A stretch of DNA of 64,000 nt from Deinococcus taeanensis (GTDB lineage: Bacteria > Deinococcota > Deinococci > Deinococcales > Deinococcaceae). How positions within the stretch are numbered: position 1 is the stretch's first letter; each line of letters starts with the position of its first letter. A program made the position numbers and the translations under genes. The notes below the pieces were generated by a model. The model ran no database searches. It was not told the origin of the DNA and saw nothing but the letters and a program-made list of their open reading frames with translations. The stretch lies in assembly GCF_020229735.1 (NCBI RefSeq), contig NZ_CP083459.1, positions 124,001-188,000 on the forward strand, given 5' to 3'. Below, in pieces: positions 9,224-18,642 of this stretch.

Positions 9224-10000
9224 TCATGCCTGTGCCGGCAGGGCAAGAGCAGCCTGGTCACGATCGTGACGACTGTTGTGGAGCAGCGCAGCAATGTCGC
9301 GGGTCCGACCACCGGATACCGTGGTCAGAATGCTTCCTGCCTGCATGACCACGACGGTATCTGCCGCGGCCGCCGCATCGACATCATGGGTCACCATGAC
9401 CACCGTGGTGCCTTGACCTGTCAGGGAACGCAACCATTCAATGACGACCGCACTCGACTCAATGTCTAATGCTCCCGTCGGCTCGTCGGCAAAGACCAGA
9501 GGAGGACGGCAGGCCATAACACGGGCGATTGCGACCCGTTGGCGCTCTCCTCCAGACAGCTGGTGTGGGCGTAAATCTGCCCGGTGATCAATTTCGACGG
9601 CCTTCAGGGCATTCATTACCTCCTGGTGAGGTAGGTTCCGACCAGCGAGGCGACCTGGCAACGCGACATTGTCAAAAGCCGTCAAGGACGAGATCAGGTT
9701 GTAATCCTGAAAGACGAAGCCGAGGTGGTGTGCGCGGAAGGCTGCCAATTGAGCGGGCTTGAGCGAAGTAATGCGTGAGCCCAGCAGATCAATTTCACCG
9801 GAGGTGGGCATATCGAGCCCTGCGGCACAATGAAGCAAGGTGGATTTTCCGCAGCCTGAGGGCCCGACCACGGCGGTAAAGGAGGCTGTGGGAATCACCA
9901 GAGAAACCTGATCCAGGGCGTGCGTGGCACCGTCCATGCGACCGGGAACGACATACGATTTAGAGAGCTGATGGAGTCGAACGGCATCGTGAGAGGACAT
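9224..10000 (-). CDS. ABC transporter ATP-binding protein (LolD/MacB type)
   Basis: A 258-residue ATPase with all nucleotide-binding motifs: Walker [11 protein letters not shown]-loop FVFQDYNLI, signature [16 protein letters not shown], Walker [14 protein letters not shown] and the switch His in [14 protein letters not shown]. The sequence most resembles the LolD/MacB/SalX class that partners with FtsX-fold permeases, and the gene is followed by exactly such a permease. The start ATG is at 10000. The two genes form a likely operon, transcribed away from the region around 10.05 kb. Confidence 0.9.
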   Translation of the reverse strand: MSSHDAVRLHQLSKSYVVPGRMDGATHALDQVSLVIPTASFTAVVGPSGCGKSTLLHCAAGLDMPTSGEIDLLGSRITSLKPAQLAAFRAHHLGFVFQDYNLISSLTAFDNVALPGRLAGRNLPHQEVMNALKAVEIDHRADLRPHQLSGGERQRVAIARVMACRPPLVFADEPTGALDIESSAVVIEWLRSLTGQGTTVVMVTHDVDAAAAADTVVVMQAGSILTTVSGGRTRDIAALLHNSRHDRDQAALALPAQA

Positions 10001-10049
10001 GTGCTCTGCAGTATGGAGGGCTGGCCGGTGCAGGAGCGAAGAACTTCAC

Positions 10050-10168
10050 TCAGGAGTTGGGCAGGACACGCGGGCGCAGGGCCGGCACAAAGCCTTCGAT
10101 CTGCCCGGGGGTGAGTTCCTGCGGCGCGCGGGCCTGGAGGTCCGCCCAGATGCCGAACCGATCAAGTA
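10050..10168 (-). pseudogene. C-terminal remnant of an unidentified gene
   Basis: The minus-strand frame [20 protein letters not shown] followed by [17 protein letters not shown] and a stop at 10050 reads like a genuine protein tail. Nothing upstream continues it, so it appears to be the 3' scrap of a gene cut off by rearrangement. The remainder of 10169-10478 shows no supported gene. Confidence 0.3.
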
Positions 10169-10478
10169 TGATCATGCTTTCCCTGTATTTCAGCCGGTGG
10201 TGGCGATTCCTGAAGCTGAACCACTTCCCGCACTTTCTATCAGAACCTCAGGCACGCATCCGACTCGCTCGACTGACCTCCGTGGTTGAACAGCTCGCAA
10301 CCAACGTCCAGCTATTGGACTCCGTCGTTGTGAACTCCGAACCCTGACGTGACCCCCGATTCTCGGTCCACTCCGATTACGACAAGATGGTGGTCTGCCG
10401 CTCAGCACCTGACACTTCGCGGGAAATGGCGTCCTGAACGCGGCGCAGCATGACAAGGGGCAGTATCTGAGTCTGTGA

Positions 10479-11510
10479 CGAGCTCCGAGTGCTGCCCGCC
10501 TGCATGCTGACACGCTGGCCGCTCACCTGAAAACCCACCTTCCTCATCGCCGCCTCGATGCCCTGAAGCGGCTTGCAGACGTGCTCCTGGTGGTGCTCCA
10601 GGCGGAATCCACCCTGCACCGCAAGATCGCGCTCCATCTGCCCCGGGACGCCAGTCTTGAATCCAAGACTCGCACGGTCGCCCGAGTCTTCCACGATGCT
10701 CAGCTCACCCTGATCATGGACCGCACCACCTGGCACGACGGCCAGACTCCGCCGAACATCCTGGTGCTGGGCGCGCTCCTCAGGGACGCAGTCATTCCCC
10801 TCGTCTGGTCGATCCTGCCCCACCAAGGGAACAGTTGCACCGCCGCCCGGATCCTCCTGGTCGCCCGGCTGCAAGGGGTGTTGCCTGCCCGTCGGTGGGC
10901 CGTCGTGATCGCGGACCGGGAGTTCGTGGGGCGCGAGTGGTGCGCGTTCCTGCGCTGGAAACGCATCCGACACTGTATCCGCATCCGGGAGAACACCCGC
11001 ACCCGAGACGAACTGGTTCGGGACCTGTTCACGACGCTGCAACCGGGACAGGTGCGGACCCTGTCCGAGCGGACGTGGGGGTATAGGGGATGGATGCACG
11101 TGGTCGTCACCCTGTTCCCCGTGGGGGACAGGGTGATCGTCGCGTCGGACTTACCCATGCTGGACGTGTTGAACACCTATTGTCCCCGCTGGGGCATCGA
11201 ATCGGCGTTCTCGTCGTTGAAATCCCGCGGGTTGAACCTGAAGGCCACGCACATGACGGCCCCTGATCGGATTTCCCGCCTGTTCGGACTGCTGTGTATG
11301 CGGCCCGGGTGGGCTCGAAAACCGTACAAGAGAGCCCATCGCGTCGGGACAACTGGGGACGGCCCGTGGTCAGCCAGGTGCGCATCGGGTGGCAGGTGCT
11401 GGGTCAGGCCGTGTGGTGGGGCAGTGATGTGTTCTGGACCTGCCTTGAGCTGCTCAGCACCTCGTTCCCGCTAGCTGGAACGTCAATTTACGCGAAATGT
11501 CCGGTGCTGA
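10479..11510 (+). pseudogene. IS4 family transposase, frameshifted
   Basis: The frame open from 10479 reads LAAHLKTHLPHRRLDALKRL, LHRKIALHLPRDASLESKTR, LIMDRTTWHDGQTPPNILVL (first DDE Asp), WAVVIADREFVGREW (second Asp) and YCPRWGIESAFSSLKSRGLN (catalytic Glu, Y-x-x-W-x-I-E). After RLFGLLCM near 11300, the rest of the family C-terminus (NWGRPVVSQVRIGWQVLGQA) is found in another frame. No good initiation codon exists at the expected N-terminus. Full-length but dead copy. Confidence 0.8.
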
Positions 11511-11622
11511 GGAGCCAGGCACAGCGGTTGGCCAGCACGTTAGAGAAGTCGCCCAGGGAGTCAAAAGACGTCCAAGGGGACTTGAATCATTTCGCGTTCT
11601 GGTGAGCGAGCAGATTCTGTGC

Positions 11623-12597
11623 CTAGGTCCTGCCCTCACCGGTGGCGCGGCGCGCAGCGTCTTCGATGGCCGGTCTGGACCGCGGAGTCAGAAGGGCCAG
11701 GCCATTCAAGGCCATGGCAGCAGCGTCGGTCTGCTTAGATTGTGTTCCCTGACGCTGGAGGAACATATGAATCCGAGCGCACAGTGCATCCGGAGCATCT
11801 ACCTGAATGTATGTCCCGGTCTTCTCCAACTCATGGAACTCCGCGTTGGGCAGGTCCCGGGCCAGCCGCTTTCCCAGCTCAACCGGGAAAATGCGGTCTT
11901 CCCTCCCCCAAATCACTTGCACCGGAACCGTCACTCGGGCAAAGCCTGCGGCTGCCTGTAAGGTGTGGCGGCGGTGAAACCCTCGGATCAGGGCACGCGT
12001 GTCGCAACGCACCTCGGCGTGGTGCAACAGAGCGTGGCTCCACCGCTGGGCTTGCGCTGGGGTCATGCCCTTGCGGCTGAGTCGCCCAAATGCCCAGGGC
12101 TGACGGGCAAGGGCAGGTTGGCGCATGATCCAGGCCAGCAGACGTAATGCGCCTGGCAGGTAGGGAAGCGCCTTGAGAGACGCAAGTACCGGGGGGAGAA
12201 AGTACTCGTAAGCGTCTCCGCTCGTGAGCACAGCGGTGGCCACGGCTTCTGGACGGCGCGTCAGTACCAGTTGCATCACGGCGGTGCCTGTGTCGTTGCT
12301 GATCACCGTGGCGGGGGTGAGCTTCAACGCGGCAATGAGGTCCGCGACCAGGTCCGCGAGTCCAGGAGGCGTCAGATCGGCGCCCGGCGGTTGAGGAATG
12401 CAGTGGGACCCGAGCGGCAATGTGGGCAGAATGCAGCGGTAGCCGAGTGGAATGAGCAGTTGGACCAGTGCGTTCCAGATAGTGCTGTCGCTGAAGGCGC
12501 CGTGGAGGAACAGCAGAGGTTGGCCCTGCCCGACATCACGCACTTCCACCGTTCCTTGCTGTAGAGATACCGAGTAGATCTGTTCGCTACGTTGCAT
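11623..12597 (-). CDS. Alpha/beta hydrolase fold protein
   Basis: A 324-residue cytoplasmic protein starting MQRSEQIYSVSL after a GGGGGG ribosome site. It has the oxyanion-hole strand PLLFLHGAFSDSTIWNAL, and the nucleophile elbow reads VISNDTGTAVMQ, giving Asp rather than Ser (N-D-T-G). It has the strand PVQVIWGREDRIFPVE with the acid residue. The usual catalytic His motif near the C-terminus is replaced by ELEKTGTYIQVDAPD. The last 45 residues are polar and probably disordered. It is divergent from a TetR gene with a shared operator region, so it is probably repressed by that regulator. Reaction unknown; Asp-nucleophile relatives include haloalkane dehalogenase and epoxide hydrolase, but the missing His makes catalysis uncertain. 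Confidence 0.8.
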   Translation of the reverse strand: MQRSEQIYSVSLQQGTVEVRDVGQGQPLLFLHGAFSDSTIWNALVQLLIPLGYRCILPTLPLGSHCIPQPPGADLTPPGLADLVADLIAALKLTPATVISNDTGTAVMQLVLTRRPEAVATAVLTSGDAYEYFLPPVLASLKALPYLPGALRLLAWIMRQPALARQPWAFGRLSRKGMTPAQAQRWSHALLHHAEVRCDTRALIRGFHRRHTLQAAAGFARVTVPVQVIWGREDRIFPVELGKRLARDLPNAEFHELEKTGTYIQVDAPDALCARIHMFLQRQGTQSKQTDAAAMALNGLALLTPRSRPAIEDAARRATGEGRT

Positions 12598-12610
12598 CCG
12601 GCCCCCCTTA

Positions 12611-12651
12611 TTGAGCTTTGACTCAGTATGATCTGTTGAGTCTCGGCTCAG
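12611..12651. promoter_or_regulatory. Tandem operator pair in the tetR/hydrolase divergent promoter
   Basis: Two copies of a TGAG-N6-CTCA palindrome lie at 12612-12625 and 12637-12650, offset by 25 bp. The longer 16-mers TTGAGCTTTGACTCAG and TTGAGTCTCGGCTCAG match at 12 positions. Between them is a candidate -10 element, TATGAT (12627-12632), readable for either direction. The layout fits cooperative TetR binding that represses both genes. Confidence 0.6.
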
Positions 12652-12657
12652 CAAGGG

Positions 12658-13320
12658 ATGAATTACCCTAGTGGAATGACGCCGTCACGCTCTCCTGGTT
12701 CGCGACAGCGCCTGAAACCTGAGCAGCGCCGCGAGCAACTCCTGGCGACGGCGACGATCCTCACGGCTTCGGGCGGCTTAGACCGCATCACGATGGCTGA
12801 AATTGCAGCGGCTGCTGGCGTCTCGGAGGGCCTGCTCTTCTACTACTTCCCGACCAAGCGCGACCTGACGGTGGCCCTCGTTCAACGCTCAGCCCTGCGC
12901 CTGATGACTGCTCTGCAAACGGTGCCAGGGGGAACACCCCGGCAACAGCTTCTGGGAGCACTCGACGCTTACTTAACGCACGTTGAGCAGGACTCTGTCA
13001 GTTGGCAGGTGTTGCTCAACTCTTCGCAGGACTCAGCAGTTCAGGAGATTCACCGCGAAGTTGAGCAGGCCTCCTTTGGGTTGCTCTGCCAGGCGCTGGG
13101 TGCTGAAACCCTCCCACCAGCGTTAACGCTGGTTCTGGATGGCTGGCTGCAGTTTGAGCAAGCGGTCAGTTCCAAATGGTTGGAAGACTCCTTGTTGCCC
13201 AGAGAACACGTCATTACCCTACTGGCTGGTGCTTTTCTAGGAGCAGCGCAAGCGGTCGCTGCAATAGATCCGACCTGTGCTGCCCTGCTGCGTCCTCTGC
13301 TGGAGGACTCCGCTTCCTGA
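12658..13320 (+). CDS. TetR/AcrR family transcriptional regulator
   Basis: A 220-residue regulator with an N-terminal TetR helix-turn-helix: RREQLLATATILTASGGLDR, then ITMAEIAAAAGVSEGLLFYY and FPTKRDLTVALV, the canonical G-V-S-x-G-x-x-Y-Y-F-P-x-K pattern. The C-terminal ligand/dimer domain is diverse as usual. The first ATG at 12658 lies only a few bases after the second operator and has no normal Shine-Dalgarno, so the message may be leaderless. ATG 12676 is the alternative. Transcribed divergently from the hydrolase gene. Confidence 0.9.
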   Translation: MNYPSGMTPSRSPGSRQRLKPEQRREQLLATATILTASGGLDRITMAEIAAAAGVSEGLLFYYFPTKRDLTVALVQRSALRLMTALQTVPGGTPRQQLLGALDAYLTHVEQDSVSWQVLLNSSQDSAVQEIHREVEQASFGLLCQALGAETLPPALTLVLDGWLQFEQAVSSKWLEDSLLPREHVITLLAGAFLGAAQAVAAIDPTCAALLRPLLEDSAS

Positions 13321-13539
13321 GTTCCTCCGGCCCGCTTCAACCAACTCTCCCTCTGCGGCGCCGCCCTGGTCGTCCACGACATCGGCAGACCTACAGGTTA
13401 TCCGGAAATTAACCGAAGCAAGCTGGTAATTCAGGCACGTTTGGCGGTTGTTGCCTGAAGCGTGGAAGCAGAAGGGCAAGTGCTTGGAAGCACCACAAAA
13501 CACGCATAGATACGGCCATCAACGTCATAGACTTCAACC

Positions 13540-14142
13540 ATGATGGCGCCGCTTCGACTGCACATTCTGGGCGCTTCTGGTTCTGGGACCAGCACACTCG
13601 GACAACTGCTGGCCGCCAGATTCCCACTCACGCCCTACGACACCGACGATTTCTTCTGGGAACCCACCGATCCACCTTATGAGATCAAACGGGCGCCCGC
13701 TGAGCGCCTCGCCATGTTGCAACAAGCGCTCAGCCAGCATGAACGCTGGGTGCTGAGCGGGTCACTCTGCGGTTGGGGAGACCCGCTCATTCCACTGTTT
13801 GATGCGGTCATCTTCATCACGTTGCCTGTTCACGTCCGACTTGAGCGGACCCAGCAGCGCGAACGTGCGCGCTTCGGTGACCACCTCGACGAAGGAGGCG
13901 CGCTGCACCAGAAACACCAAGATTTTATGGCGTGGTCCGCAAGTTACGATGACCCCGTTCCGGTGGTCGGTAGGAATCGCCTCAAGCACGAAGGATGGCT
14001 CGCACAACTCCCCTGCCCTGTGTACCAAGTGGACAACAGTGGCACGCTGCAAGACCTACTGGACACGGTCTGTGCTCGTTTGCGGCTGAATGAAGGGATA
14101 GACGACGATGACCAGAACCACCCGGGAGCATTACGAGGGTAG
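13540..14142 (+). CDS. P-loop nucleotide kinase-like protein (adenylate kinase superfamily)
   Basis: A 200-residue protein with N-terminal strand LRLHILGASGSGTSTLGQLL, a Walker A P-loop (GASGSGTS). YDTDDFFWEPTDPPYE is a substrate-binding aspartate pair typical of AAA_17/18 and shikimate-kinase-like proteins. WVLSGSLCGWGDPLIP follows, then DAVIFITLPVHVRLERTQQR with an RERARFG lid. It is probably a small-molecule or nucleotide kinase; the substrate is unknown. The last 20 residues are acidic and run up to the adjacent IS5 element, so the native C-terminus may have been altered by that insertion. Two start ATGs (13540, 13543) are adjacent. Confidence 0.75.
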   Translation: MMAPLRLHILGASGSGTSTLGQLLAARFPLTPYDTDDFFWEPTDPPYEIKRAPAERLAMLQQALSQHERWVLSGSLCGWGDPLIPLFDAVIFITLPVHVRLERTQQRERARFGDHLDEGGALHQKHQDFMAWSASYDDPVPVVGRNRLKHEGWLAQLPCPVYQVDNSGTLQDLLDTVCARLRLNEGIDDDDQNHPGALRG

Positions 14143-14148
14143 AGGCCC

Positions 14149-14916
14149 TCAGGAAACCAAGCGAAGCGGGATGACGATGCAGGCGAGTTGAACCATAGCC
14201 AAGAAATTCTCGGCCTTAACTTCGTCGCGCGTTCTCACTCGTCGGAAACTTTGGAGCCATGAGATCGTCCGTTCCACCTTCCAGCGCCGCTTATAACGGC
14301 GCAGTGGTCGGCCATCCTGAGTCTTCTTTCGATTCCTGCGATTGGGCGCGATCATTTCTATCCCCAAGGTTGCCAGTTCCTCATCAAGGCCGTCACTGTC
14401 ATAGGCTTTGTCGCCGATGAGGCGTTGGGGAAAGTCCAGGCCAAATGACGCGTCCAGCGTGTCATGGACCAGGCGAACCTCAGCGGGACTGGCGCTCGCA
14501 GTCTGCACTGCGAGTGGGACCCCGTTCGCGTCAACGACGATCATGATTTTGGTGCCTTTCCCTTTTTTGGTTGGGCCAACATCAGCCCCCCTTTTTTTTG
14601 CGGCACTAAAGGTCCCGTCGATAAACGCTTCCCGCAAGTCGAGCAGGTGCTGGTCCTCGCTCATCTCGTACAAAGCGGCAAGAATGCGGGGAAACGTGCC
14701 CAGCTCGTTCCATTCCTTGAAGCGATCAAGGCACGTGGTCTTGGGTGGATACTTGTCTCTGGGCAAGGCTGCCCACTGTGCACCAGTCCGAAGGATCCAG
14801 AGGATGCCGTCGAACACTGCTCGATCTGGATGTCGCGGGCGTCCTCGGTTGGTGCGCTTCACGGGCTTTGGAATGAGGGGCACCAGGACGGCCCATTGCT
14901 CGTCAGTCAGCCGCAT
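14149..14916 (-). mobile_element. IS5 family transposase, apparently intact
   Basis: A 255-residue DDE transposase starting MRLTDEQWAVLVPLIPKPV, with the winged/helical N-terminal domain (GRPRHPDRAVFDGILWILRT) and DLREAFIDGTFSAAKKRG (first Asp). It continues with FPQRLIGDKAYDSDGLDEEL (second Asp) and YKRRWKVERTISWLQSF (Glu). The length is full for an uninterrupted IS5-type (IS427-like) transposase and no frameshift is seen, so this is the only plausibly active IS in the window. I could not define terminal inverted repeats or a target duplication with confidence. Fragments of a related element occur at 52.20 and 52.95 kb. Confidence 0.85.
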
Positions 14917-14999
14917 GCCTCGCAGTGTTCCTCACCATCATGGGACACACAGTTACCCAATTTCCGGATCGCCTCTACCCTCGTCCAGGGCAGGCCCGA

Positions 15000-15181
15000 G
15001 CCGCACGCCTTCACCACGCTGGAGGTTGGACGTGCTGCTCAAGACCCATGCCCCCAACTGGGCCCTGCACGGTCGCCAGCCCACGACGGGTGAACAGCTC
15101 AGCCGCCAGTGGCGAACCAAAGTACCTGGAGAACGGCAGGCCATCACGAGCCGTGGTGCAGCCCCGCGACCGGGCGCCTGA
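15000..15181 (+). pseudogene. Possible 3' remnant of a gene cut by the IS5 insertion
   Basis: One frame (RLDVLLKTHAPNWALHG, TTGEQLSRQWRTKVPGERQ) looks protein-like and ends at a stop at 15179-15181. There is no start between it and the IS5 transposase. Weak call based on residue composition only. Confidence 0.2.
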
Positions 15182-15235
15182 TGATTGACACGCACGACAA
15201 CGAAGGAGGAGCACAGTAGGACGGATGAACCCAGC

Positions 15236-15412
15236 GTGATACGCCTGCAGTGGAATGGAGTGGAGATGCGGTTCGAGCACGACATGCGCATCGGGATGGT
15301 GGTGTGGGTGGACCGGGACGATGTAGAAGACCCAGACCGCTGGGTGCACTACCTGGACGTCTACGACAAACTCGTGATGACCTGGCAGGAGTTCCCCAGT
15401 GGGTACCGCTAA
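15236..15412 (+). CDS. Small hypothetical protein
   Basis: A 58-residue frame from a GTG (VIRLQWNGVEMRFEHD) with an amphipathic, acidic and aromatic composition: MVVWVDRDDVEDPDRWVHYL, WQEFPSGYR. An AAGGAGG lies about 25 bases upstream, too far to serve this start. The frame is open from 15185, so the start is unclear. Unknown function. Confidence 0.35.
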   Translation: MIRLQWNGVEMRFEHDMRIGMVVWVDRDDVEDPDRWVHYLDVYDKLVMTWQEFPSGYR

Positions 15413-15545
15413 ACGATCAATCCAGTTCAGATCACCGACAGCGGCCCGACCGGAATCATCACCAAAGACTACGTCGTGGCGTTCCTGCTGGCCGACTGCC
15501 CGATGTGCGTGCTGAACAATCTCATCTGACGGTGCAGCAGCCTCC

Positions 15546-15842
15546 GTGCACCCGCGCAGAGCCGGGGTCGAGGCACCATGGGCCGAACGGCAGGCGACCC
15601 TGGTGGAAGCCGCCAGACTGCCCTGGCCGCTCGCGCCGGTTGTGCAGGCAGGCGAGGTTCGTGGAGGGCCGGGCCGGGCGGAGCGTGCCCGGCGGGGAGC
15701 CTGGACCGCCGCGCTCCTGCTGCGGGCCAGGGGTCTGGCGTCTCAGGGCATTACCGTGACGGTGCAGGAAACCTCCGGGCCGAAGGCCGTCCGGTTTCAC
15801 GCACGAGAACTGCTCAGTCGCTCTCCGATGCACTGGGGGTGA
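15546..15842 (+). CDS. Hypothetical protein
   Basis: A 98-residue frame with a plausible alpha/beta pattern (WAERQATLVEAARLPWPLAP, TAALLLRARGLASQGITVTV, AVRFHARELLSRSPMHWG). Codon use is G/C-ending. No recognised family and no strong ribosome binding site. A minus-strand frame over the same bases is less convincing. Confidence 0.35.
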   Translation: MHPRRAGVEAPWAERQATLVEAARLPWPLAPVVQAGEVRGGPGRAERARRGAWTAALLLRARGLASQGITVTVQETSGPKAVRFHARELLSRSPMHWG

Positions 15843-16239
15843 TGACCCGGCGCTGCGCCGGTCAGGTCCCGCATTGACGACGCCAGAACCTCGGTCCGCC
15901 CGGGCCGACGGTACAGCGGGCCGCCACCGGGATGGGTGTGCTCCTCAGCGGGCCGGATCATTGGCGGGAGCGCAGGCTCTGCAGGGCTTCAGGCAGGGCG
16001 GGCGCCGGTCTCAGGTGCCTGAACGCCGCTGCCGGCCGGCGTCCGTAAAGGTGGCTCAGGCGTTCGGCCCGCACCGGCACAGCCTGGACACGTCTGCTCC
16101 GGCCTGATCGAGCGCTCCACGCGGCCAGACGTCCCCGCAGCCATACACCCTCTGACCTGCGCTCCGCACAGTTGGGCGCCCGCGCCTTGTGCCCTGAGGC
16201 ACGGCAGCCCTGAGCGCTCACGCTCTACCATCGCGGGGC
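15843..16239. other. Intergenic stretch, no supported gene
   Basis: Open frames on both strands are Arg/Pro/Ala-rich, overlap each other and lack start signals. I see no element of interest. Confidence 0.4.
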
Positions 16240-16878
16240 ATGGCGATCCGGGCACTCGTGAACGAAACACATATGGACGATCGCGGCCGGCCCTGCCGGT
16301 TCACGGGCGGTGAATTTCCCGGGGAGAACCGCGCGTCGCTGACGATGTACTTCTCGGACGGCGCGTGGTGCAGCCTGGAAATCGAAGCCAGCCGGCTGGA
16401 CGCCGCCACGCTCAGCGTGCTGGCCCGGGGCTGGGCGCGCGACCCGGTCTACCGTGCGGCGTTCATGGCCGCCGGCAGTCACAGCTATGTGGGCCGGGCT
16501 CTGCCGCTCCCGCAGGAGCCCGAAGATGACGTTCAGGATGCCGACCAGGAGGCCGGCGACAGCCCTGATGCGCGCCGGGCTGCTCTGGCGGCGATCCTCG
16601 TCCTGGGCGACGCGGCAACGTTCGAGGATTACGCGGCGCTGCGCAGCGGCAGGGATGAATTCTCACGGCGCAAGCTGACGTTGCTGCGCGCAGATCTGGG
16701 TGATCTGGGGGACGAGGTGGCCGCGCACGGGCACGCGCTGGGAGACAAGGCCCTGGCCAGTGCGCTGCGCTGGTGCGCCAGGGGGCTGCCGCCCGTGATG
16801 GCCGTGCGGCGCGCAGCCGTGGAGGTCGAAGTGGAGCGTGCCCGCATTGAACTGCGCCAGGCCCGCTGGCGGCGCTGA
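16240..16878 (+). CDS. Hypothetical protein
   Basis: A 212-residue cytoplasmic protein. The N-terminal 75 residues form a compact beta-rich unit (MAIRALVNETHMDDRGRPCR, NRASLTMYFSDGAWCSLEIE). An acidic linker (PEDDVQDADQEAGDSPDA) leads to a helical C-terminal domain (AAILVLGDAATFEDYAALRS, ARIELRQARWRR). No family is recognised. Codon usage and hydrophobic periodicity support a real gene. Confidence 0.6.
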   Translation: MAIRALVNETHMDDRGRPCRFTGGEFPGENRASLTMYFSDGAWCSLEIEASRLDAATLSVLARGWARDPVYRAAFMAAGSHSYVGRALPLPQEPEDDVQDADQEAGDSPDARRAALAAILVLGDAATFEDYAALRSGRDEFSRRKLTLLRADLGDLGDEVAAHGHALGDKALASALRWCARGLPPVMAVRRAAVEVEVERARIELRQARWRR

Positions 16879-17043
16879 AGCTGAACGGCGGTCTTTCCGG
16901 CGCCGCCATCGGGCATCAGCCTGACAGCATTTCGCCCGACTAATTCTCCGCAGGCCGGGCGAGGTGCCCGTGAGAACGGGGCAGGCCGCGCGGAACGCCC
17001 ACCCTGGGTTTGTGAAACTGTGGAAACCGGGTACAGTCCAGGA

Positions 17044-17526
17044 ATGAAGCGGGACGGCCTGAGGCTGAGCGGTGTGCTGCCGACGCTGCTCCTGGCCTGG
17101 TTTATTCACCTGCTCCTCATGGCGAGCGCCGCAGCGCTGCTGCCCCGGCCAACACCTGGCGTAGCAGGCCTTCTTCCCTTTAAGGTCCTGCGAGAAGAAC
17201 TCCACTGGTACCGGCGCCTGGGCATCCGGCACTTCAACCGCCTCCTTGAGTTCACCCGGTGGAACCGGGTCGTCAGAAGCATGCGGCGCTTCGGTGGGAC
17301 CCGCGGTGAGCTCTGGATCCTGGCCGAGGAGACGTGGCGTTCCGAACTGGTTCACGGCTGGTCCGCCCTGACCGCGCTGTGGACGGCCCTGCTGCTGGGC
17401 CGGCTGTTTCCCAGCCTCGCGGGCTGGCTGCTCCTGCTGAGTGTTCCCCTGCACCTCTATCCCATCATGCTGCAGCGCACGCTGCGCGGGCGGATTCAGC
17501 AGCTGACTGGCACTTGCACCCACTGA
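17044..17526 (+). CDS. CrtO-like glycosyl-carotenoid acyltransferase family membrane protein
   Basis: A 160-residue membrane protein starting MKRDGLRLSGVLPTLLLAWF. It has the arrangement of the small CrtO acyltransferase family, which acylates glycosylated C30 carotenoid acid in staphyloxanthin synthesis. Features seen: an N-terminal membrane helix, FKVLREELHWYRRLGIRHF, AEETWRSELVHGW (family E-T-x-R-x-E-x-x-H-W), a second pair of helices, and HLYPIMLQRTLRGRIQQL (family P-I-x-x-Q-R-Y-N-R-x-R). The family His-Trp is H-G-W here, and Y-N is T-L. No carotenoid gene lies nearby, so the substrate is open. An acyltransferase role is inferred from family resemblance only. Confidence 0.6.
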   Translation: MKRDGLRLSGVLPTLLLAWFIHLLLMASAAALLPRPTPGVAGLLPFKVLREELHWYRRLGIRHFNRLLEFTRWNRVVRSMRRFGGTRGELWILAEETWRSELVHGWSALTALWTALLLGRLFPSLAGWLLLLSVPLHLYPIMLQRTLRGRIQQLTGTCTH

Positions 17527-18156
17527 CCATTACGGCGCAGCCAGCCTCGCTGCGCTTCTGCGGCCCCAGCCTCGGCGCCCTGACTTCAGCAGGGTCGCGA
17601 CCGGCAACCCCAGCGGCCACACAGTGCCGTTTCGCCGGCTGACGACCTGAAGCGTGTGACCCGACCGGCCGTTCAGTGTCTCCACCGCTGCCGGAGGGTC
17701 CTGTCCTTCAGGAGCCGATCTTCCGACGGCACGCCGCTCGTCGTGCACCTGCGCCCGCGTGCCCGGTCGCTGCCGGCCGAGACCAGGGCTCCTGTGCGGA
17801 GGCACACGCCGGGCGTCGGCTGGTCTGACGCGCACTTCACGTGTGGGATATCCGCGGGTGCAGGGCCGGGTCATCGGTGGCCTGAGTGCGGGGCTGTGGG
17901 CCTGCCCTGACCGGTACGGGCCCGCGCTACTGGCGCGCCTTCAGCGCCCAGTGTGCGCGCGTTGATTCACGTCTCCTGGCGACCTGCCAGCCGGTCCTGC
18001 GCCCGCTGGGGGCGGAGCACGGCGGACGGCCGGAACGCGGCGCGCCGTCTTCGGTAGGCGCCGCACGCAAGGAGCGAATCAGTCACGATAGCCGCCCCTG
18101 GGAACGCATGACGCCGGGCGATGGTCCTCCGGTGCAGTCCCGGGGGACCGTTTGCC
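17527..18156. other. Intergenic stretch of 630 bp, no supported gene
   Basis: Several overlapping frames on both strands (for example minus 17530-17874) have skewed Arg/Pro composition and no motif. No repeat or terminator is evident. Confidence 0.4.
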
Positions 18157-18642
18157 TCAGAGCGGCTGTGCCTCAATCTGCGTGACCTCGTAGTGCACCT
18201 CGCGCTGCCTGAGGGTCACCGTGAAGTGGTCACCGGCCCGGCAGCCTTCGAGCTTGGAGCCGACTGGGCTGTCCGAACTGATCTGCACGATGTCGCCCAG
18301 GGGGCCAGCCGCTTCCGCGGTACTGACGAGCTGAATCCGCTGCGTGCGACCAGAGCCGAGTTCGGTCAGGAGAACCACGTCGCCCAGGGAGACCACGTCG
18401 TGGGTGCCGCCCACCGGCTCAATCACCTGCGCTGTGGCAAGGAGATGCTCCAGTTCCTCGACGCGTTCCTCCAGGGCTGCCAGCTGCTGTTGAGCCTCCA
18501 CGAGCCCCAGGCTCTCCGCCTCGTTGGACTCCATCTGATCACGCACGTAGTCCCGCGCTTCATCGAGGCGAACCTGTTCGCGCTCGAGGGTCTGCTTCAG
18601 ACGCTCCAGGCCGCCAGCTGTCATTCGCGGAGTTAAAGGCAT
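18157..18642 (-). CDS. GreA/GreB family transcription elongation factor
   Basis: A 161-residue two-domain protein. Residues 1-75 form an antiparallel coiled coil (GLERLKQTLEREQVRLDEAR, ESLGLVEAQQQLAALEERVE) that in this family enters the RNA polymerase secondary channel. Residues 80-160 form the globular FKBP-like domain (VSLGDVVLLTELGSGRTQRI, QLVSTAEAAGPLGDIVQISS, SPVGSKLEGCRAGDHFTVTL). The coiled-coil tip reads YVRDQMESNEAES, with acidic residues near the tip as in Gre factors. Whether it is a cleavage factor or a Gfh1-type inhibitor cannot be told from the sequence alone. Monocistronic. Confidence 0.85.
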   Translation of the reverse strand: MPLTPRMTAGGLERLKQTLEREQVRLDEARDYVRDQMESNEAESLGLVEAQQQLAALEERVEELEHLLATAQVIEPVGGTHDVVSLGDVVLLTELGSGRTQRIQLVSTAEAAGPLGDIVQISSDSPVGSKLEGCRAGDHFTVTLRQREVHYEVTQIEAQPL

